Shown here one piece after another: positions 1 through 10,514 of a stretch of DNA of 64,000 nt (within the stretch, counting starts at the first letter, position 1; each line of letters begins with the position of its first letter). A program made the position numbers and the translations under genes. Below the pieces are notes generated by a model. The model made no database searches. It was given only the letters and a program-made list of their open reading frames with translations, and had not been told where the DNA came from. The stretch is from positions 124,001 through 188,000 of the forward strand of contig MSJH02000819.1 of assembly GCA_001931875.2 (NCBI GenBank), written 5' to 3'. Source of the DNA: Byssochlamys sp. IMV 00236. Its lineage: Eukaryota > Ascomycota > Eurotiomycetes > Eurotiales > Thermoascaceae.

Positions 1-366
1 GACAACAAGGACCACGCCAAGCGGAAGACAGGTAGTAGAGAGAACAATAGGCAGAAACAGCTATAATAATAGCCTCTGAGCCAAATATCCCCAAAAGAAA
101 TATATGTAGACAAAGGCACCGGGCCATCTGAATCCGCACTGAAGACGTTCCGCTGGACAATACAGACAGGCTCCTTCCGATGACGCGCACCGCGAGCGAA
201 CTTTTCTCGAGGACCTGCGAGCAACAACACAAAAGGCCAAAAGGACGGAACTAGACATGTTCGGGCCAATCTACACGTCGATCACTCATCATCAGTTTTA
301 GAAGACATACCCAATGCTCTTGTGCCATTTTTACATCAGCTTCATCCTTCCTCTGAGCGCGTCCGC
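1..366. other. Upstream region of the JmjC gene
   Basis: No gene is supported here. The + frame starting at base 1 is open to a TAA at 64-66 and encodes a very basic 21-residue tail (rich in K, R, N, Q), so this could be the last codons of a gene cut by the window edge, but it is too short to judge. The rest is the presumed promoter and 5' leader of the next gene. Confidence 0.3.
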
Positions 367-2046
367 ATGAATCTACCGGCGCTCGTCGACTCCGCGCTCT
401 CCGCGATTGGAGATCCGCAACCCGACGATCCAATCCAGGAATGTTTTGACGGCGATATCGACAAGCTACGTTCCCTCCTCTGCAGCCATCCTGACGATGC
501 TCTACAACTGGCTGATGCCAAACTGCGCGTATTCCCTTTCAAAGATGTGAAGGACTGCTGGAGGAGACTGTATACAGATGCCAGTATCGTCAAGGCGTGT
601 TTGACCATTCGAGAGGTTTGTGAGGTCCAGACTGGGAAAGACCAGCCCGCGCAATCTGCGACCCTTGGAAATTCAGGGCAAACAAGAGAATGGAAAATCG
701 ATCCCCAGGCACCATGGCTGTCCTCTGTTGTTCGTCTGCTCGATATGGCGTTGATTATGGCTGGGGCCCCTTTACGAGAGGAATTCATCGAATCACTCCT
801 GGCAGCTCTTCAAGATGCAACGAGACCTATCAAAGCCTCAGGGCCCGCGGAATCAGACGTGGACGATGACTACTCGAGAGCACCACCTTCGAAGCGTCGA
901 AAGCTATGTCCGCCTTTGTTTCCCCCGGAAACGGCTCCAGCACCGTCCCTCAAGCACCCTATTCCTCGAATTTCCTCTCCTTCGTTTGACGCCCTCGAAA
1001 ACCACATTCACAATGTCCGCACGCCACTGGTAATTACGGATGCGGTGGAACACTGGCCCGCGATGTCAACACGTCCGTGGACGTCCAGGGACTATTGGTA
1101 CGAGCGCACCTTTGATGGACGTAGGCTCGTGCCGGTCGAGGTTGGTAGATCATACACGGACGAGGGCTGGGGCCAACGTATCATGCCGTTCAAAGAATTC
1201 GTCGATAGATATATTTGGCGGATGGAAGAGTCCAAAAGCAGCGCGGGACAGCGAGGAAATGCTTCAGAGAACCACGATGACGAGGGTCAGACGGGCTATA
1301 TGGCGCAGCATGATCTCCTCGCGCAGATCCCATCTTTGAGGAAGGACATCTCGGTTCCAGACTATTGTTACATCGATCCTCCTGGTCCTGAACCAGGTAC
1401 TCCAGTCTACGAAAAGAAACGTCGTGAACGCGAAGAGGCCGAAGCTAAGAAGGCATCGAAGAGAACGGGACAAGCGTCGGTCAATGAGGGGGACGCAATC
1501 TCCGTGGACCAAGCTAGTATGAAAGCTCTATCGCTTTCCTCGAAGGGAGGCCATGCTGGAAATCTATCAGACCCAGATTCAGATGTTAGTCTCCCAGCGG
1601 ACCCTATTATTAACACTTGGATCGGTCCCTCCTGGACAATATCTCCGCTTCACCATGATCCGTACCATAATATTCTAGTGCAGGTTGTGGGAGCCAAGTA
1701 CATCCGTCTCTACTCGCCGCATACCCCAGCCTCACAAATACACCCGCGAGGAATGGAGGCTGTCAACTCATCTTCTGAAAACAAAGCCCAAGGTGACCTG
1801 TCTCAGAAAATGCAGGTAGAAGGTCAATTGATCGACATGTCCAACACATCGCAGGTGGATCTCGCAGCGATCGAGCTTTCTCCTGCGGAGTCTGAATTGT
1901 GGGATTCGATGTGGCCAGGTTTCTCAGATGCGGAGTATGTCGAAACAGTCCTAAAGGAAGGCGAAAGCCTATATATCCCTGTGGGCTGGTGGCATTATGT
2001 GCGCGGATTGAAGGCTGGAATCAGCGTTAGTTTCTGGTGGGGATGA
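367..2046 (+). CDS. JmjC-domain (cupin-8) Fe(II)/2-oxoglutarate oxygenase, JMJD5/KDM8-like
   Basis: Single exon, 559 aa. The frame is open further 5', but the first ATG is at 367. The N-terminal ~200 residues are helical in character without a recognised motif. A basic stretch (about 180-195, 'PPSKRRK') resembles a nuclear signal. The JmjC/cupin fold starts around residue 210 ('[15 protein letters not shown]', a typical cupin-8 entry). The iron ligands are visible: the HxD pair at H429/D431 in '[10 protein letters not shown]', and the distal H543 in '[11 protein letters not shown]'. Long low-complexity insertions (about 360-410 and 460-510) interrupt the barrel. The family hydroxylates or demethylates proteins; the best match by layout is the JMJD5/KDM8 group with an N-terminal helical domain. 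The exact substrate cannot be inferred. It is convergent with the carboxylase gene. Confidence 0.85.
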   Translation: MNLPALVDSALSAIGDPQPDDPIQECFDGDIDKLRSLLCSHPDDALQLADAKLRVFPFKDVKDCWRRLYTDASIVKACLTIREVCEVQTGKDQPAQSATLGNSGQTREWKIDPQAPWLSSVVRLLDMALIMAGAPLREEFIESLLAALQDATRPIKASGPAESDVDDDYSRAPPSKRRKLCPPLFPPETAPAPSLKHPIPRISSPSFDALENHIHNVRTPLVITDAVEHWPAMSTRPWTSRDYWYERTFDGRRLVPVEVGRSYTDEGWGQRIMPFKEFVDRYIWRMEESKSSAGQRGNASENHDDEGQTGYMAQHDLLAQIPSLRKDISVPDYCYIDPPGPEPGTPVYEKKRREREEAEAKKASKRTGQASVNEGDAISVDQASMKALSLSSKGGHAGNLSDPDSDVSLPADPIINTWIGPSWTISPLHHDPYHNILVQVVGAKYIRLYSPHTPASQIHPRGMEAVNSSSENKAQGDLSQKMQVEGQLIDMSNTSQVDLAAIELSPAESELWDSMWPGFSDAEYVETVLKEGESLYIPVGWWHYVRGLKAGISVSFWWG

Positions 2047-2471
2047 AGAATCAATACGTACGGCAGCGTAAAGCACCGTCTCTGGGTTCGTTAGCTGTCT
2101 GAAAACTTGTATTTTAGGTATGGGTCGCTGGGGTTTACTCTGCTCAACATAGATGATACCACGAAAGTAGTCTTCAAATACATTTCATTAATCTTTCTGG
2201 CTGTCTAAGAGTCGGCTACGCATCGGCATCCACCTGTCCGACTCTATCACGCGTGGCTGTGAGCATGTCTACCAGTTGCAGTAGTTCAACTAACCAATTA
2301 TATATTCGACAATGTAAAGCCCAGCTCAGCTGAACCTCAGCTGTAAGAGTTCACATTACTTATTTAGAGGTAGAACCAAGACAATGTCACGTATCCGCAC
2401 ATGATAACCCTCTCAAAGACTCATGATCCCCTCTTGCATAGATATTAACATCTCCTGACCATATCTTTGTA
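2047..2471. other. Convergent intergenic region
   Basis: This holds the 3' ends of two convergent genes. It is moderately AT-rich, and I see no ORF, RNA gene or repeat. Confidence 0.5.
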
Positions 2472-5400
2472 TTACTTCTCCGCCTTCCTCACCAAAATCA
2501 AGGGCTTGCCCGCCTCAACGACATCATTTGGCTTGATAAGGATCTTCTCAACCTTCCCACCCACAACGGTCGATTCAGCACGTACCGCGATTTCAAGCTT
2601 CATTGCCTCGAGAATCGTGACCACCTGGTCAGAGCGGATAGTATCGCCTTCTTTGATTTCGATCTTCCATACGTTGGCATTCAGGGGAGCTTCGATGGGG
2701 ATGACGTTGGGGTCTATGATGTTTTTTTGTTTCGTCGTTAGAAACTCGTTCTCGGTTTATAAGTGGTTTTGGGATGGGGTTTCAGGGAGGGAAACAAACC
2801 ATTCATCAAAGCCTCGACAGCATCCATGGGGATTGTATTCGCAGCTTTCTCCGCTTCCCATTTCTCGAGGAGCTCCTTTTCGAGCTTATCCATCTCCGCT
2901 TGGGCCTTTCTCTGTCTAGATCTGATGGCGATAACTTCGTCCTTCGTGTCCCGGAGTAGACGGTTATGCTCGGCCATGTCGAACATGACTTCTTCGCATT
3001 GGTACTCGTATCGACCGCTGTTGAAGAGCGCGAGTTGCTTTTCGTATTCTTCTTCGGTGACTTGGTAGAAGGTGATTTGGTCGAAGTCTTCGAAAAGCCA
3101 CGGTTTGCTGGGACTGTAGCCCTTTTTGGATCCGAGGATGTCAACGCCTGGTATGGTCATGCCGGTGAGTTGGTAGCCACCGGGGGATTCGACGTTGTAT
3201 AGGCTGTGGTATGTTTAGTTCGGCGTCATGGGATGGATGCAGTTACCAATCTGGTTGGAGGAGATAGGAGGGCAACTTACGCCATGCAGCTGCCGCCCCA
3301 GGATACCGCTCCTGCAGGGGTGTAGACTCGACTGGGGTTCATCTTCGGGCAGTTCATCCTGTGTCGAGGATCGACTGGAAGTGATAGAGGAAGCGCGGTG
3401 AAGAACCCCACGGAAACTACCATGAAACTGGAAGTGAGGTAGATTCTTTCAAGCTCCTCGCGTGTGAAAGCGTTATTCTTGGCGACGAACTCGATGTTGT
3501 CCGGGAGGTACGAGGCGTAGGGACGTTGTGTCTCCATGTAGCGCTGCAATGCTGCTGTCTGCCGTGCGCTTTCGAAGGTGATGGGCAGACGGAAGAGACG
3601 ACTGGGCACTTTGGCCTCACTGAGGTCTCCAAGTTCGGACTCGAGGTTGCACAGGTAATTGATAAGCTTCTTTTGCGGGATTTTGAGGCCGTTGTAATAG
3701 AGCATCAGAGCTGGATGGTGTTAGTAACTTGTATGCATTATGAACTAGTAATGAATGAGTTGCTTACAATTTCCACAACCGACAGTGCCAATGAGACCGC
3801 TGTCAAATGTGATTTCTCCCTTTGCTTCTCGCAGAGCTTTGATGAGAGCGGTGACTCGACAGCGATGGTTCAGATCAAATGCGCCATGGCCGTAATCGAT
3901 CAGCAAGTAGTCGTCACCGCCCTGGATTTCGGTTAATCGCTATTCTCCAGGATAGATTGAACCTATTTTTGGCTTACCTGTCTATATGAAACAAGAGGCT
4001 GGTTGCCCTTCTCTTCGATCTGATGAACAAGAGCCTTGCCAGCCTCTTCTCGTTTGAGTGCTGGTGGCAGCTCATCCTTCAGCGGCTTCACGCTGCTGAA
4101 ATCGCCAGATGAGGAAGCCTGTACGACTTCGTCCACAAATCTCTCCACATCCTTTCGGGCAGATATGGCGTCTTCAATAGATACCAACCTGTACTTCAAG
4201 CTATTCCCCGCTTTCAGCTGACCTAGCTTCCAATAGTCTGCTTTGACAATGGTATGACTTGACACGAAACCACCGAAATCAGGGCAATCAACGGGGAAGA
4301 TGACAGGATCATCACCAGTCCAATTGAGACTACCCATGGGGTATCCGTACTCAATCAGATTACTGGGATGAGCGCCTCCTTCGCCACCATCGGAACGAGC
4401 CCATTTCGGTTTTGGTCCGATGAGACGAATTCCACCTCTGGCTGCGTTATGGGAGATCTTCCACGTTGTCTCGTAGAGCATATCGATGCTCTCTGGAAGG
4501 AGATAACCCTCATCATATGGACCGGCCATGGAGAGCAGCTCCCAGTCACTGGGGTACTTAGGAATAAGGTGCTCTGGCAGACGCAGCTCTCCCTGCACAT
4601 CAGGAATTTTGTCCGTAATTGCAAGCAGGTCTCCTGATGCGAGTTGTCGACCTTGGTAACCTCCAACGCCAACCATTGGAGCTGTAGCCTTTGAACCGAA
4701 CCATTTGGCGATACTGGGGAAGCCTCCATAGACGGCCAAATATGACCTACAACCGCCTCCAGTCGTTTTTCCGATCGTCAATCGCTGACCTGCCTGAACT
4801 TTGACTCTGGTCCACATTGGGAATTCTGCATCGTCCAGCTTTGCTTCCATGGGAGCACCACAGAGAGCGATAACAGCTGGTCCCAGGAAGCGAAGATCAG
4901 GTCCGCTCAGAGTGATCTCCAGACCTTCCAATCCAACAGGATTACCAACAAGGGCGTTTGCAATACGGAAGGCTAACGGATCCATGGGCCCAGAATGACA
5001 GAATCCCCTACCGATGGTCGGGCGTCCAGGCCAATCTTCCACAAGGGTATAGGCACCTCCGGCCAAAACGTCGATAGCATGAGGACTATATTTGAAAGTA
5101 TTCAGGAACTTGGTCAACGTGTAACCTTCGTTGAAGTCTCCATCCCGAAGGATAGTTGCGAGGAAATCGAGGTTCGTCGGGGGTCCACAGATGCGGGATT
5201 CTGTTAGGATCGTATGTAGGCCCTCGATGGTCTCTTTCCGTGTTGGAGAATGATACATGACCTTGGCAAGCAGCGGGTCTGATACTATTAGCATCTCGAT
5301 CGGATATTGGGTGTCTGGATATGTCCTTACCATAATTGGCAGACACCTTGATTCCGGTATAAAGCCATGTATCGAATCTTGATCCCGGGATCTCCTTCCA

Positions 5401-6705
5401 TTCGACGCTCTGTAAAGTACCTGGCGAAGGAGCAAAATCCTTTGCTGGGTTCTCTGCATAAACACGCGCCTCGATGGCGGCTCCTGATGGAGCGGTAGGT
5501 TGCAGCTTCTCGAGATACGATGCATCCAGGCCCTTTTTGCTTGAGTGTTGGGCATCAGCTTGTTTCAGCATCAGCTCCACAAGGTCAACATTGTAGCAGA
5601 GCTCCGTGATGCCATGCTCGACTTGCAAACGGGTGTTCATCTCGAGGAAGAAAAATGCCCCCGTTTCATCGTCAACAAGATATTCAATTGTTCCAGCGGA
5701 GCCATAGTTGATCGACTCGGCCAACCTGATCGCGGCCTCACCCAGCTTCTGCCGTAACTCCGGATTCTTCTCTACAAAAGGACTGGGACACTCCTCAATG
5801 ACCTTTTGATGTCTTCTTTGGATAGAGCATTCGCGCTCTCCGAAGTGGATGGCCTTCCCGTGTCCGTTGCCGAATACCTGAACTTCGATATGACGACTGG
5901 AAGGATAGTAACGTTCAATGAATACCCCTGCATTCTTAAACAGGGCTTCACCTCGGGATCTCACTGTCGCAAAGGACTTTCGCACATCCTCTTCAGAATG
6001 ACATGTGAGAAGACCCATTCCACCACCACCGGCAGTAGCCTTGAGCATGACCTATCTTCTGTCAGCACCGGCCACGACAAAGAGACAGGATATGGGTGAT
6101 AAATACCGGAAATCCCAACTCCTTCGAAGCTTGTACTGCATCGTCTTCACTCTGAACGAGTTCTTTTGTTCCAGGGACAATCGGAACACCAGCTTTGGTT
6201 GCAAGTTCTCGGGCGGTATGCTTCAGTCCGAAAGCTTCAATGCTTTCGGGCGACGGTCCTGCAAAGACCATGCCTGCGGCAGTGACCGCTCGGGCAAAGT
6301 CAGAGTTCTCTGAAAGGAACCCATAACCGGGGATAATCGCATCGACGTTGTGTTTCTTAGCAATGTCCACGATCTGGTCGCTGCAAGCCGTTAACAGAAC
6401 GGCCGACGGCCGATAACCGATAAGAGCTACATACCCATCTATATAAGCCTTGGAAGCCGTGCCAGACAATAGTACCGCTTCATCTGCTAGATGAACATGA
6501 ATTGAAGCGGCATCTGGCTCTGTATAGATTGCAATGGTGCGCAGGTTCAACTTCCTACAAACATAAACCGATCAGTTCTCCAGCGTTCCTGCAACTGATA
6601 AGGATGCCGACGATAAGAAATCCGGAGCTCATACTTTGCTGTCTTCAATATCCTCACGGCGATCTCGCCGCGATTGGCCACCAGCAATGTCTTCAGAGAC
6701 TCCAT
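2472..6705 (-). CDS. Biotin-dependent carboxylase of urea-carboxylase type (BC-KipA/AHS2-KipI/AHS1-BCCP), no amidase domain
   Basis: Nine exons on the minus strand: 6705-6635, 6554-6435, 6380-6107, 6051-5331, 5284-3978, 3921-3768, 3710-3281, 3203-2800, 2713-2472. Together they make 3723 nt, 1240 aa. The biotin carboxylase comes first ('LLVANRGEIAVRI' start, glycine loop 'KATAGGGGMGL', catalytic 'EMNTRLQVEH'). An AHS2/KipA carboxyltransferase half follows ('GRPTIGRGFCHSGPMDPLA', 'EGLEITLSGP'), then the AHS1/KipI half ('GGDDYLLIDYGHGAFD', 'SVGFFTALPLSLPVDPR'), a linker, and a biotinyl domain with 'LEAMKLEI' (biotinyl Lys about 1199). This is the layout of urea carboxylase. The allophanate hydrolase part found in Dur1,2 is absent here and from all neighbours. 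Bacterial KipI/KipA-type subunits (PxpB/PxpC) with PxpA form 5-oxoprolinase, and a PxpA-like gene lies divergently 450 bp away. The real substrate may therefore be 5-oxoproline or another amide rather than urea (inference). Confidence 0.93.
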
Positions 6706-7155
6706 GGCGACAGGGACAATGTTCCTTTCCCGGTCAGAGAGGCAGATGATGACCGGGGGAAACGCAAGATAATAATCGCCATGGGGGGTTTATAAAGAGG
6801 GGTTATCGTCTACGAGGTAACTAATCGTACCCGTGTTGCTGACCCGACGACCTAGCTAAGTTCCCATTTATCTGATTAGGGAAGGCAAAGATCCGCAACC
6901 CCCCAGGGTCCACGTTTTGACTCGCTGATAAGGGATAACGGCTTTCATTGCGATGCTTCGGCGTTGTCCTTCGGCGATTCTATCCTATCATCTCACATCG
7001 TGTCCAACCCCTCCTTGGGGAAGTATAAGTAGTTCAGTGATATCCATCGTGAAGCTCGTAGCTTTGGATTGCAGCCATCAAAGTATCTTGGCTTCCATTT
7101 ACTCTCTAGCCCCTCCGGAGCCAGCGAACCTGCTTGTTTCTTTTATTCGCCCACC
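6706..7155. promoter_or_regulatory. Shared divergent promoter with GATA-factor motifs
   Basis: A 450-bp region between two divergent start codons. GATA-type sites are seen at 6767-6772 (AGATAA), 6803-6808 (TTATCG, reverse CGATAA), 6868-6873 (TTATCT, reverse AGATAA), 6926-6931 (TGATAA) and 6933-6938 (GGATAA). Four fit HGATAR, and the last is an adjacent near-match. Fungal AreA-type GATA factors bind HGATAR and switch on nitrogen-source genes, so joint nitrogen regulation of the pair is a reasonable inference. Chance occurrence of single sites is common; the clustering is what counts. Confidence 0.5.
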
Positions 7156-8012
7156 ATGGCTCCGATCAAGCACAAGGCGCTGATAAACGTTGATTTGGGT
7201 GAAGCTGTAAGCATTCCCCGCGGACATGATTGATATCTTATCCTACTGGCATACTTACGGGGTGGATGGTCATCGATGGCAACGGCTAACATCTATACCA
7301 GTACGGTAACTGGAGCTGCGGCCCGGACCTGGAGCTTCTCCCCATGATTGACATTGCGAATGTTGCCTGTGGTTTTCACGGCGGTGACCCGCTGATCATG
7401 ATGGAGACGGTCCAACAGTGCAAGAAACATAACATCAAGGTCGGAGCTCATCCCGGACTGCCGGATTTGCAGGGGTTTGGCCGACGCGAGATGAAGCTTT
7501 CCCCGGAGGAGTTGACGGCAATCACCATCTATCAGGTTGGCGCGCTGCGGGGCTTCCTGGAGCGCGAGGGGGTGCCTCTCCACCATGTTAAGCCGCACGG
7601 CGTTCTGTACGGCATGATGTGCCGCGACTACGAGGTGGCCAAGGCGGTCATGCTTGGCATCCCCAAAGGCATTCCGGTCTTTGGTCTTGCGGGCACCAAT
7701 ATGGAGAAAGCGGCCAATGATCTGGGGATCGAATTCTGGGCCGAGCTCTACGGCGATGTCAAGTACAACTCGAATGGGATGCTGGTCATCGATCGCAAGA
7801 AGAAGCCGTGGGATCTCAACGACGTGGAGAAGCATGTCCGCCAGCAGGTTGAAGAGCAGTCCGTCACCGCGGTCGATGGCACTGTTGTGCCGTTGCCGTT
7901 GAAGGATTATCCATTGTCGATTTGTTGCCACTCTGATTCGCCTGGGTGCATTGATATCGTCAAGACGACGAGAAAAGTGGCAGACGAATTCAACGCCAAG
8001 CATGGGAAATAA
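7156..8012 (+). CDS. LamB/YcsF family protein, PxpA-like 5-oxoprolinase subunit
   Basis: Two exons, 7156-7206 and 7302-8012 (intron 7207-7301 with a CTAAC branch site), 253 aa. The ATG at 7156 sits in a good context (CCACCATGG). Family signatures are in the expected order: 'INVDLGEAYGNW' at the N-terminus, 'IANVACGFHGGDP', 'VGAHPGLPDLQGFGRR', 'HHVKPHGVLY', and near the end 'LSICCHSDSPG'. Length matches bacterial PxpA (about 250 aa). In bacteria PxpA works with PxpB and PxpC to open 5-oxoproline at the expense of ATP. Here the PxpB/C-like modules are fused within the divergent carboxylase, which shares its promoter. A cytosolic partnership is inferred from this arrangement. No signal peptide or membrane segment is seen. 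Confidence 0.9.
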
Positions 8013-8485
8013 TAGGGAACGAATAATGTATTCTATTATCCAGCGGGAAAATCTAAGGAAAATTACGAACTAAGATTACGTTTACACGATGATAATAATA
8101 TCGCACCCGATCAAGTAATACAGAGCACTAGCTTGTCTGATATCACCTCGCGCTGACGCTAACAAAGTACTATAAATGAAGATACGGAGAGGGGTAATAA
8201 TTTGACTTTATATGCATCCCTGCGAGGGCAGCATAGTAGGACCCAGAATCTTGAATCCAAGAGCACTTTTAGCCTTCTGCTCTATCCATACCCTCGGGAT
8301 CTTGTGGCATGCTAGTAATAGTTAAATACATCGAGTGCATCGATAAACCTATACTTTCCCCTTTCCGGCAGATCCACACATGCTCCATCGTCTTCACCCC
8401 ACCACATCCGAACTATTACTGTATCAAAAAAAAAATTTTGCCTCCGCCGCTGGGAAAAAAAAGAAGCAAAAAAGAAATGTGAATT
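8013..8485. other. Intergenic region, PxpA-like gene to tRNA
   Basis: The 3' side of the PxpA-like gene. Apart from the A-runs that serve as the tRNA terminator, I see nothing coding or repeated. Confidence 0.5.
8455..8473 (-). terminator. RNA polymerase III terminator of tRNA-Arg
   Basis: Runs of six A (8468-8473) and eight A (8455-8462) on the + strand are T6 and T8 on the transcribed-sense strand. The first begins 13 nt after the tRNA 3' end, as expected for Pol III termination. Confidence 0.75.
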
Positions 8486-8556
8486 GACCGACGCAGGGAT
8501 CGAACCTGCAATCTCTTGATTCGTAGTCAAGCGCCTTGCCATTGGGCCAGCCGGCC
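8486..8556 (-). tRNA. tRNA-Arg (anticodon ACG)
   Basis: Reading the minus strand, 71 nt fold into a complete cloverleaf. The acceptor stem GGCCGGC pairs with GTCGGTC (two G-U pairs). The D arm is around GCCC/GGC. The anticodon stem is CTTGA/TCAAG with loop CTACGAA, giving anticodon ACG. The T arm is GCAGG-TTCGATC-CCTGC. There is no intron. A34 would be edited to inosine, reading CGU/CGC/CGA. A Pol III T-run follows. Confidence 0.95.
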
Positions 8557-8950
8557 AGTTGTTGTGTATTTGATCTCAGGTGAGGTTTATCTAAGCAACA
8601 AACTCGGATTTCTTCAATATCAGACAGGATGAAATCCGTGGGCATAAATACTCGATAGATTTCAGTACCCCTCTAGTTCTTCAGGCAAATAAGCTTTTAT
8701 TCCCGTATCAAATGCTATCCGAATATCTTGGCTTCCGTGTTCTAAGATCTTGACAGAGTCTATTGAATCGTAGAAAATGCGCGTGGTGATGTTCTCTAGT
8801 ACGCAAGTATATATATATTTCTAGTAACCGTCGGGTCTGGTGCCCTTTTACCCATACAAGCCATGCGAAGACCGAGTAGAATATTAAAATAAACCACCAG
8901 GTATTCACGAAGATCGGTAGTAAACAGTATTCATAAGCGTATGCATTAAA
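8557..8950. other. Intergenic region 3' of the PPCDC gene
   Basis: AT-rich stretch with a short TA run near 8809-8818. No convincing ORF or RNA is seen. It holds the 5' flank of the tRNA and the 3' flank of the minus-strand decarboxylase gene. Confidence 0.45.
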
Positions 8951-9655
8951 TCAAGTCTTTTCAACCTGGTCGTTAAGACCCAACCGGTCTTTAATTACAG
9001 CAACAATCTCCTGCCACTCGCGCATAGCCCCGTCTCCCAGATCGCCGCAGGCCAGCAATTTACTCTGCGGTCGTAATACTTCAAACCACCCCTGATCCGG
9101 ATTCTGCCCGTTGACGCCCCATTCCTCTTCCAGTACCCGGACCTGCTTCGCGGTGATCGGATGCAGCCACATCGCGGTATTCATGCTAGGAGCGACGATG
9201 ATTCTAGGTCTTCGTGGGTTATTCGGACTAACATCCCATGCGCGAACGACGCTCGTCAAGAGGTTATCACAGAAACCACCCGCGATCTTCGCCAGGGTGT
9301 TGGCGTCCAGCGGAACAATGGCCAGCAAATCGGCCCATCGACGGAGCTCTATGTGTAGTATACTCGAGCCTCTTTTCCAGGGCTCGGCCCATTCATGCTC
9401 ATCTTGGTAGACCGCATCAACGTTAGGGAGGGCAGCCAGTTCTTCCAACGTTGGTGTTTCGGCGGCTTGGCCCATCAGAAAGCGGGCCGCATTGTGAGTG
9501 AGAATGACCCGAATAGAGATATTAGGGTATTTTGAAAAAGCGGATATGATGAGTGGGAGCTTTACAATTGCCACAGATCCCGTGGCAGCTAGAAGAAGGT
9601 GGATTTTGCCATCGTTGAGTGCTGCCGTGAGGGCAGCAGCAGAGTTGCGGTCCAT
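8951..9655 (-). CDS. Phosphopantothenoylcysteine decarboxylase (HFCD flavoprotein)
   Basis: Single exon, 234 aa, ATG at 9655. It has the full set of PPCDC signatures: the phosphate-binding start 'LLLAATGSVA', the catalytic His region 'HIELRRWADLL', 'GGFCDNLLTSVVRAWD', the PxMNxxMW motif 'PSMNTAMW', and the C-terminal flap with the reducing Cys 'LLACGDLGDGAM'. The enzyme uses FMN to decarboxylate 4'-phosphopantothenoylcysteine in coenzyme A synthesis. All residues expected for activity are present. Unlike yeast Hal3/Vhs3, there is no long acidic tail or N-terminal extension, so this is a compact catalytic form. Corresponds by function to yeast Cab3. Confidence 0.92.
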   Translation of the reverse strand: MDRNSAAALTAALNDGKIHLLLAATGSVAIVKLPLIISAFSKYPNISIRVILTHNAARFLMGQAAETPTLEELAALPNVDAVYQDEHEWAEPWKRGSSILHIELRRWADLLAIVPLDANTLAKIAGGFCDNLLTSVVRAWDVSPNNPRRPRIIVAPSMNTAMWLHPITAKQVRVLEEEWGVNGQNPDQGWFEVLRPQSKLLACGDLGDGAMREWQEIVAVIKDRLGLNDQVEKT

Positions 9656-9977
9656 TTCGTCGTCGTAGGTGGGAATATCGCAGCGCTGCTAGGGATGCCT
9701 TCTCTATGCAGCTGGTTATATATCGGCCCACGAGCAGCAGTGGCAGGATTCAGTCACGATCTCGCGCTCGGTCCATGATCTATATCTGATATCAGAATAG
9801 TAAGTAGGTAAGCTATGAGGAATCGGGATGAGCAAATAGTAAAGCGGCGTGTGATGTGATCTTCAACGGCTTCCCCGCGATACACCATTAGTCAGCCAAC
9901 AAGTAGTTTGTCATTCTGCAACCACCAAATGGACCTAACTAGATGATCTATCCATGTATAACAGCTGCGATGCACTC
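9656..9977. other. Intergenic region, promoter of the PPCDC gene
   Basis: Presumed promoter of the minus-strand decarboxylase plus the 3' flank of the next minus-strand gene. No ORF or repeat is supported. Confidence 0.45.
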
Positions 9978-10514
9978 TTATTCTGTGTGGTCTGTCTTTG
10001 TCCCAGATGACTCAGACGGCTGAGATCCCTCAACCGCCTCTCGTCCAAATTTCCATTCCAGAAGCTCGCCCAAGGAACCTAGGTCCGTCATCACCAGCAA
10101 CAAGCCCGTAGATAACAGTATCGGCAATAGCAGTCCGAGAAACACTATCATGACGAACTGATAAAATTGCTTGGACCATTCACAGTATTTCAGATCCCAG
10201 GTCCAGAACCCTTGAATGTATTGCCACCATAACTGCAGAATCCAATAGCCCTCCACGAAGAGCATGGCGAGAAGTATTATATGAAGAAGAAAGGCGATAA
10301 GCAACTGTGCCCGTGTTTTGATATACGGTTGGAGCCATTTTGTGAGCGGTTCCTTTGGGTGATCTTGTTTGGGATCCGCGTTTCCATCCAACTTGAGAGA
10401 TTGCCGTACCCAGACAGCGATGATGATCAGAAACGCCCAGAATGGGCCTGAGTTCAGAGACCAAGCGGCGATAAATTGGAAAAGTGTACAACTTGGACAA
10501 TCTGAAGGTCTCAT
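9978..10514 (-). CDS. Small multi-pass membrane protein, unknown function
   Basis: Single exon, 178 aa, ATG at 10514. I see hydrophobic segments at about residues 23-38, 68-90 and 115-145, separated by charged loops, and an acidic/Ser-rich tail ('SQPSESSGTKTDHTE'). A CxxC-like pair near the N-terminus ('DCPSC') is notable. No family is recognised. Three or four membrane spans with a cytosolic tail are likely. The hydrophobic pattern and coherent composition support a real gene, but it could have more exons. Confidence 0.55.
   Translation of the reverse strand: MRPSDCPSCTLFQFIAAWSLNSGPFWAFLIIIAVWVRQSLKLDGNADPKQDHPKEPLTKWLQPYIKTRAQLLIAFLLHIILLAMLFVEGYWILQLWWQYIQGFWTWDLKYCEWSKQFYQFVMIVFLGLLLPILLSTGLLLVMTDLGSLGELLEWKFGREAVEGSQPSESSGTKTDHTE

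Noticed and set aside
2467..2919. 150-codon + ORF over the 3' end of the carboxylase
   Set aside because: Shadow of the minus-strand biotinyl and linker coding sequence and its intron.
8951..9655. PPCDC gene as a third member of the carboxylase/PxpA system
   Set aside because: Its motifs mark it clearly as the coenzyme A enzyme; closeness to the pair, with a tRNA in between, is probably chance.
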